From contig NZ_JABWSY010000011.1 of assembly GCF_013396335.1 (NCBI RefSeq), positions 126,835-190,834 of the forward strand: 64,000 nucleotides of DNA. Direction: 5' to 3'. This DNA comes from Bacillus sp. EB106-08-02-XG196. Its GTDB lineage: Bacteria > Bacillota > Bacilli > Bacillales > Cytobacillaceae. Below the pieces are notes generated by a model, which saw only the letters and a list, made by a program, of their open reading frames with translations, was not told where the DNA came from and ran no database searches. Below, piece by piece: positions 60,395 to 64,000 of this stretch; position 1 is the stretch's first letter; every line of letters begins with the position of its first letter. The translations under genes were made by a program, and so were the position numbers.

Positions 60395-62716
60395 ATGTCA
60401 AAAAGGCAGCGCTTTGAAAAACTAACCCACTTGCAGCTGCAGCAGAAAGTGATTCATCTGGAGTCAGAACTCGTACAATGCCACTCCAATAGTCAAACAA
60501 ATGATCGAGGTTACCGTGAGCAAATGGTTAGGCTGCAACAAGAAAATGTTAATTTGAGAAGAGAAATGCAAGAGATCTTCAATGAGCATAAGACGTATTA
60601 TCAGGATAGAAATAAACTCATTCATGAATACAATAAGGTACTCCAAAAAAATATGGCCTATAAAACCAAATTAGCCCAACTAAAAGAGAGCAATGAAGCA
60701 GCGGAATCGCTTAAAAAAACTGATCGGTTTGCGGCTGAAAATACCAATCTTGTCAAATTGGCAGAAAACTTAAGAAAAGAAGCCCAAATGCATGAGGAAA
60801 ACTCAGAAAAACATTTTAAAGAAAAACAAATTATGGAAGTCCAATTGGAGGATTTAAAAAAAGAAATATCTCTCATGAGGAAAGAATATAAAGAATCTCA
60901 CCAGAAATCCTCAAAAGAAAATGAATGGGAGGCTAAATTCCAAAAACTTGAACCTTTATTGAAAAAAGCAATTAAAGAGAGGGAAGAAATCTTTAAAGAT
61001 AACCAAGCATTACAAGCTAGGCTTAATGAATTGAGTCAAAAAATAACTGAAAAAGATGAAAACATTGGGAGTTTACAACAGGGGATTGCACTGCTCCAAA
61101 AGGAGACTGAGGAATATAAAAAAAATGTTGAGTTGTTGAAGAAAGGAGAAGAAACTTTAATTCAAGAAAATAAAGAAATGAGTGTTGAATTATCTGAGGT
61201 GCAAAAAGTATTAAACCAGTTGAAAAAGGATAAAAGTAAATTTCAAAATGAGCTGAATTTGAAACAAAGGGTTTTAGACGATGTAACTGCACAGAATAAA
61301 GGTTTTGTTCAGCAATTGGAAGTTTTTAAAGAAAATATGGAACAAATAACTCAGAAAAACGTAATCTATCTACAGAAGATTACCCAATTGGACTCAGAGA
61401 AGCATTCCGATCTTAAAGTGTTTGGTAAACATGAAGCAGAATTGTCGAATGCAAAAACGCAAATAATGGAATTAAAAACATTAAAAAGCAAATTATTTGC
61501 TCGTCTAAAATATAGGCTGAAAGAGGTCAGAAGACTAGAGAAAGAAAATCATCAATTTATGGAAGAAAGAGCAGGCCTTCTTAAAAGGATTGCCATTCTC
61601 GATGAGGAAAACACTTCAATTCGAGACAGTGTTTTACAATTCTCAATACAAAGGGAGTTGGACGAAAAAAGGCTTGATAATATAACGTCCGAACTAAATG
61701 AAGTTTTTACTCAAACAAAGACAATCATTAGGACGGCATCTTCACTGCAAGACCAATTGGAGGCAAAAAATAGGAAGATTAATCAAATGAAAAAGGAGAA
61801 TGAGAAACTTATGCAAGAGTTAATTCAGCTTAATGATGACTTTGAAAAGTCGGAGGCTCGAAAAAGTGAGCTTGAAAATCAGATTGAAGTGATGAAAACT
61901 GAGTTACTGAAAGCTCAGGATTCCTTGATTCGCCTCGAACTTTTTGAAACGGAAAAACTCAAGTTGAAAGATGAATTGGAAACAAAAATTGAAGAATTTA
62001 ATAATCTAACCCATAACTATCAGCGTGAAAAAGACTCCTACCTGCATGTACTAGAACACGTCCAGGATCAAGTGAACGTGTATAAAGAAAAATCAGAGTT
62101 TTTTGATTCAGAAAAAGGATCATGGTCCAAACAAATTGATGAATTAAAATCTGAATTAGCTGAAACAAAGGCTACCCTCGTGAAAATGGAGGAGCTTGAG
62201 AAGAAAAATGAAAGAATAACGGCAGAACTAGAGGACAAAAAAGTAGAAATTTATAAAATCCAAAAGGAAAGTGAACTGGCCCTCCAAAATCAGATGATAC
62301 AATTTAATTCAAAGCTGAAATTGCATCAAGAAAAAATTGATCAATACGAAAAGGACAGAGTGTATGCAGAGAACCAAATGAAAGAAATGAAAGCTAAGTT
62401 TGCCGTAATAGAATCAAACTTGAAAGAAAAGGAAAATTTTATTAGACAGTTTATCACTCAACCGCCTATGACATCCGGAATCCAAAAGGCAGTACAGCCA
62501 GCTGTGGAAGAAACCATAAAGAATTTGGAGCAGCCAATACCCGTAGAAAACAATCCATCCTTACCTCAGGGCCAACAATCAGGAGATTGGTTTCAACGAA
62601 ATATATCTCAACAGCAAGTACAATATCAGAATGTACAAAAAAGTACAAACTCAAGTCCCGCGCCGATGGATTTTTTCACATTACGAAGTAAAACAACCCA
62701 GCCCTCGTCTCCCTGA
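60395..62716 (+). CDS. Long coiled-coil protein (773 residues)
   Basis: Residues ~1-690 are almost continuous heptad-type helix, rich in Glu/Lys/Gln/Leu (LARLKYRLKEVRRLEKENHQ, KTEIEEF-type segments), followed by a ~80-residue Gln/Pro/Ser-rich tail. ATG 60395 is six bases after GGGGAGGG. No signal peptide. Its TGA stop lies in CCC TGA, and shifting by +1 at this point continues into a JAMM metalloprotease domain. It is likely a filamentous scaffold of the spore surface or mother cell, which is inferred from context only. Confidence 0.85.
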   Translation: MSKRQRFEKLTHLQLQQKVIHLESELVQCHSNSQTNDRGYREQMVRLQQENVNLRREMQEIFNEHKTYYQDRNKLIHEYNKVLQKNMAYKTKLAQLKESNEAAESLKKTDRFAAENTNLVKLAENLRKEAQMHEENSEKHFKEKQIMEVQLEDLKKEISLMRKEYKESHQKSSKENEWEAKFQKLEPLLKKAIKEREEIFKDNQALQARLNELSQKITEKDENIGSLQQGIALLQKETEEYKKNVELLKKGEETLIQENKEMSVELSEVQKVLNQLKKDKSKFQNELNLKQRVLDDVTAQNKGFVQQLEVFKENMEQITQKNVIYLQKITQLDSEKHSDLKVFGKHEAELSNAKTQIMELKTLKSKLFARLKYRLKEVRRLEKENHQFMEERAGLLKRIAILDEENTSIRDSVLQFSIQRELDEKRLDNITSELNEVFTQTKTIIRTASSLQDQLEAKNRKINQMKKENEKLMQELIQLNDDFEKSEARKSELENQIEVMKTELLKAQDSLIRLELFETEKLKLKDELETKIEEFNNLTHNYQREKDSYLHVLEHVQDQVNVYKEKSEFFDSEKGSWSKQIDELKSELAETKATLVKMEELEKKNERITAELEDKKVEIYKIQKESELALQNQMIQFNSKLKLHQEKIDQYEKDRVYAENQMKEMKAKFAVIESNLKEKENFIRQFITQPPMTSGIQKAVQPAVEETIKNLEQPIPVENNPSLPQGQQSGDWFQRNISQQQVQYQNVQKSTNSSPAPMDFFTLRSKTTQPSSP

Positions 62717-63167
62717 TCGAAGTGTTGAAACTAAAGGGATTAAGAACAAAAAAGAGAATTATCAAGCTTTTTATATAAAGAAGTCTGTATATGAGGAAAT
62801 AATTGCTTATTGCAAACAGGCATTACCGTATGAAGCATGTGGATTACTTTCGGGTATTAATGAAACAGGCAACACTTTATGGAAAATAAAAAATGAATCA
62901 GTTCGTCTAAATCGGTTTTATATGTCCCAAGAGGCTATTAAAAGTGCAGTTATGGAAATGAATGAGAAGGATGAAAATCTTACAGGCATTTTCCATTCGC
63001 ATCCCACATCACCTGCCTTTCCTTCATCACAAGATATTGAAAATAATCCTTACGACCAGATTGCTTACTTTATTGTTTCGTTTTATAAAGGAAAAGTAGA
63101 CGTGGGTTGTTTTAAACTAAATAACAAAAAAGTCATCCCAGTGAAATTAAATATAATTGATGAGTGA
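62631..63167 (+). CDS. JAMM/M67-family metalloprotease domain, start uncertain
   Basis: The domain runs from about 62780 to 63130: YEEIIAYCKQALPYEACGLL supplies the Glu, GIFHSHPTSPAFPSSQD is the H-x-H-P-x(7)-D zinc site. JAMM enzymes remove ubiquitin-like or other C-terminal modifiers. Its frame has a single upstream ATG (62631), inside the coiled-coil gene, without a ribosome binding site and followed by low-complexity sequence. There is no ATG, GTG or TTG between it and the domain. A +1 shift at the coiled-coil stop would attach the domain to the scaffold. An ATG start or an inactivated fusion are alternatives. Confidence 0.65.
   Translation: MYKKVQTQVPRRWIFSHYEVKQPSPRLPDRSVETKGIKNKKENYQAFYIKKSVYEEIIAYCKQALPYEACGLLSGINETGNTLWKIKNESVRLNRFYMSQEAIKSAVMEMNEKDENLTGIFHSHPTSPAFPSSQDIENNPYDQIAYFIVSFYKGKVDVGCFKLNNKKVIPVKLNIIDE
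62711..62716 (+). promoter_or_regulatory. Candidate +1 ribosomal frameshift site, CCC TGA
   Basis: The proline codon CCC precedes the TGA stop. The P-site tRNA could slip to CCT (62712-62714), so reading resumes at GAT (62715) in the JAMM frame. CCC followed by a poorly terminating TGA is a known +1 slippery arrangement in bacteria and phages. Confidence 0.5.
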
Positions 63168-63171
63168 ACTT

Positions 63172-63201
63172 AAACGGCGTCCCAAGAGAACGCCGTTTTT
63201 T
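63172..63201 (+). terminator. Intrinsic terminator
   Basis: AAACGGCGT / ACGCCGTTT followed by TTT, after the JAMM frame. Confidence 0.85.
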
Positions 63202-63315
63202 GTTGTTCTATTAAACTTATTTTTTAAACCATCCTCTCCCCTTTAAATGGGAACACATCGTAATTCATAGATACATATAATTTATGGAACCCTACTTAGC
63301 AAGGAGGTAGTTAAT

Positions 63316-63519
63316 TTGAAAACCAGACGGGGTGGGCAAAACGTAAGTCGATCTCTTACTCCAAAATTTTCACCGCAATCAAAAGTGTATATGGGACGTA
63401 AAATAGCTGACAATAATTTATCACAGGGAGTTGTCTCCAATAAAAGGGTGAAATCTGATTCTGGGGGATGCGGGTGCGGAAAACCCAAACAGGTGGGAGT
63501 AAAAAATAAATTAAAATAA
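63316..63519 (+). CDS. Small basic Gly/Cys protein, candidate spore protein
   Basis: 67 residues (MKTRRGGQNVSRSLTPKFSP at the start), basic, with a GGCGCGKPK motif near the C-terminus. TTG start eight bases after AAGGAGG. ACAC (63253) and CATATAATT (63274) resemble a SigK promoter with a mismatch. Possibly a coat or exosporium protein. Confidence 0.55.
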   Translation: MKTRRGGQNVSRSLTPKFSPQSKVYMGRKIADNNLSQGVVSNKRVKSDSGGCGCGKPKQVGVKNKLK

Positions 63520-63548
63520 ATAAAAATCCGTCAAATTTTTACTTTATA

Positions 63549-63578
63549 AGACCGCTTCTTGCGGTCTGAATTATTTTT
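63549..63578 (+). terminator. Intrinsic terminator
   Basis: AGACCGC / GCGGTCT hairpin followed by a T-rich stretch. Confidence 0.75.
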
Positions 63579-63721
63579 CCTCTCTTGATAACCCTAAATT
63601 TATAAGTAGTTACAAAATATGTACTCCTAGTCCACTCCCTTAAGGATAAGTATTGTTTAAGTCTGGGAAATACGGTTGTCCTCTCACAAAAAAAGGCCCT
63701 CCAAAAGGAAGACTGTTTCTT

Positions 63722-63982
63722 CTATAGCTTTATATCAACTTCTGTTTGGTAACAGCAAAACTTAAACTTCTTTCCTTTACCGCACGGACATGGTTCGTAT
63801 AATTTTTCTTTCATCTTAGCCTTTACAGTTTTTTTTAGGTGAGAAATATCAACAAAAGGCTTCATTCGGATTATTGCTTGAATGTCATAGCTCTCGCATA
63901 ATTTAGCAACTTGTGCTGCTTGTAATTCTGTTACAACCGAACAAACTATCGGCTTTTCTTTTGGCATTTTATCGTTCTCCAT
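63722..63982 (-). CDS. SEC-C zinc-binding motif protein
   Basis: 86 residues. The C-terminus CPCGKGKKFKFCC is a SEC-C metal-binding motif as in SecA tails. The N-terminal ~60 residues (SVVTELQAAQVAKLCESYDI) look like a small alpha/beta domain. GGAGGGG is seven bases before the ATG. Function unknown. Confidence 0.8.
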   Translation of the reverse strand: MENDKMPKEKPIVCSVVTELQAAQVAKLCESYDIQAIIRMKPFVDISHLKKTVKAKMKEKLYEPCPCGKGKKFKFCCYQTEVDIKL

Positions 63983-64000
63983 AAAAAATCCCCTCCAGTT

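Noticed and set aside
62631..62716. ATG 62631 as a normal independent start of the JAMM gene
   Set aside because: No ribosome binding site precedes it and the first ~45 encoded residues read as shadow of the coiled-coil tail; kept as an alternative only.

Overview
The window looks like the chromosome of a low-GC, spore-forming Bacillaceae (Bacillus/Neobacillus/Peribacillus type). Evidence read from the sequence: AGGAGG-type ribosome binding sites with many TTG and GTG starts, an sda gene, a SleB/CwlJ-type cortex hydrolase, a T-box leader on ilvA, CgeB and ExsC-like spore-surface proteins, and promoter-like sites fitting the mother-cell sigma factor SigK. No phage, insertion sequence, tRNA, rRNA or CRISPR array was seen.

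Region 1 (1-28300) is a housekeeping and accessory mixture. It holds the tail of a coiled-coil repeat gene; a two-gene 2-oxoacid:ferredoxin oxidoreductase operon with a perfect 11-bp-arm palindrome upstream; a Crp/Fnr (YeiL-like) regulator divergent from an MFS transporter with a perfect 20-bp Crp-type palindrome between them; a sulfite-oxidase-family enzyme; two TerC paralogs; a frameshifted P-loop gene; an MpsC/DUF2294 protein; sda; a cortex-hydrolase-like protein; a Crh-like HPr lacking His15; a glutaredoxin; a CrcB pair; an Old Yellow Enzyme; T-box-ilvA; a 52-bp tandem repeat array; and an amidohydrolase.

Region 2 (28290-63200) is mostly a large spore-surface glycan and protein locus. It contains a complete dTDP-L-rhamnose set (rfbC-D-B-A order), a UDP-amino-sugar set (inverting 4,6-dehydratase, RmlD-type reductase, 2-epimerase), four GT4 glycosyltransferases, one GT2, a GT8-like protein, a CgeB-like protein, a methyltransferase, and three separate PAPS-type sulfotransferases. 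Interleaved are structural candidates: four ExsC-like proteins, a SHAEG-repeat protein ending in a self-cleaving peptidase G2 domain, an Arg-rich 13-residue repeat protein, a Cys-rich 250-residue protein, two DUF1796 papain-like proteins, and a 773-residue coiled-coil protein whose stop codon (CCC TGA) is followed one base out of frame by a JAMM/M67 metalloprotease domain that has no good start of its own. The simplest reading is a mother-cell-expressed machine that builds a rhamnose/amino-sugar glycan, methylates and sulfates it, and mounts it on exosporium or crust proteins.

All functional assignments come from reading motifs by eye. No database search was possible, and substrate specificities are inference.
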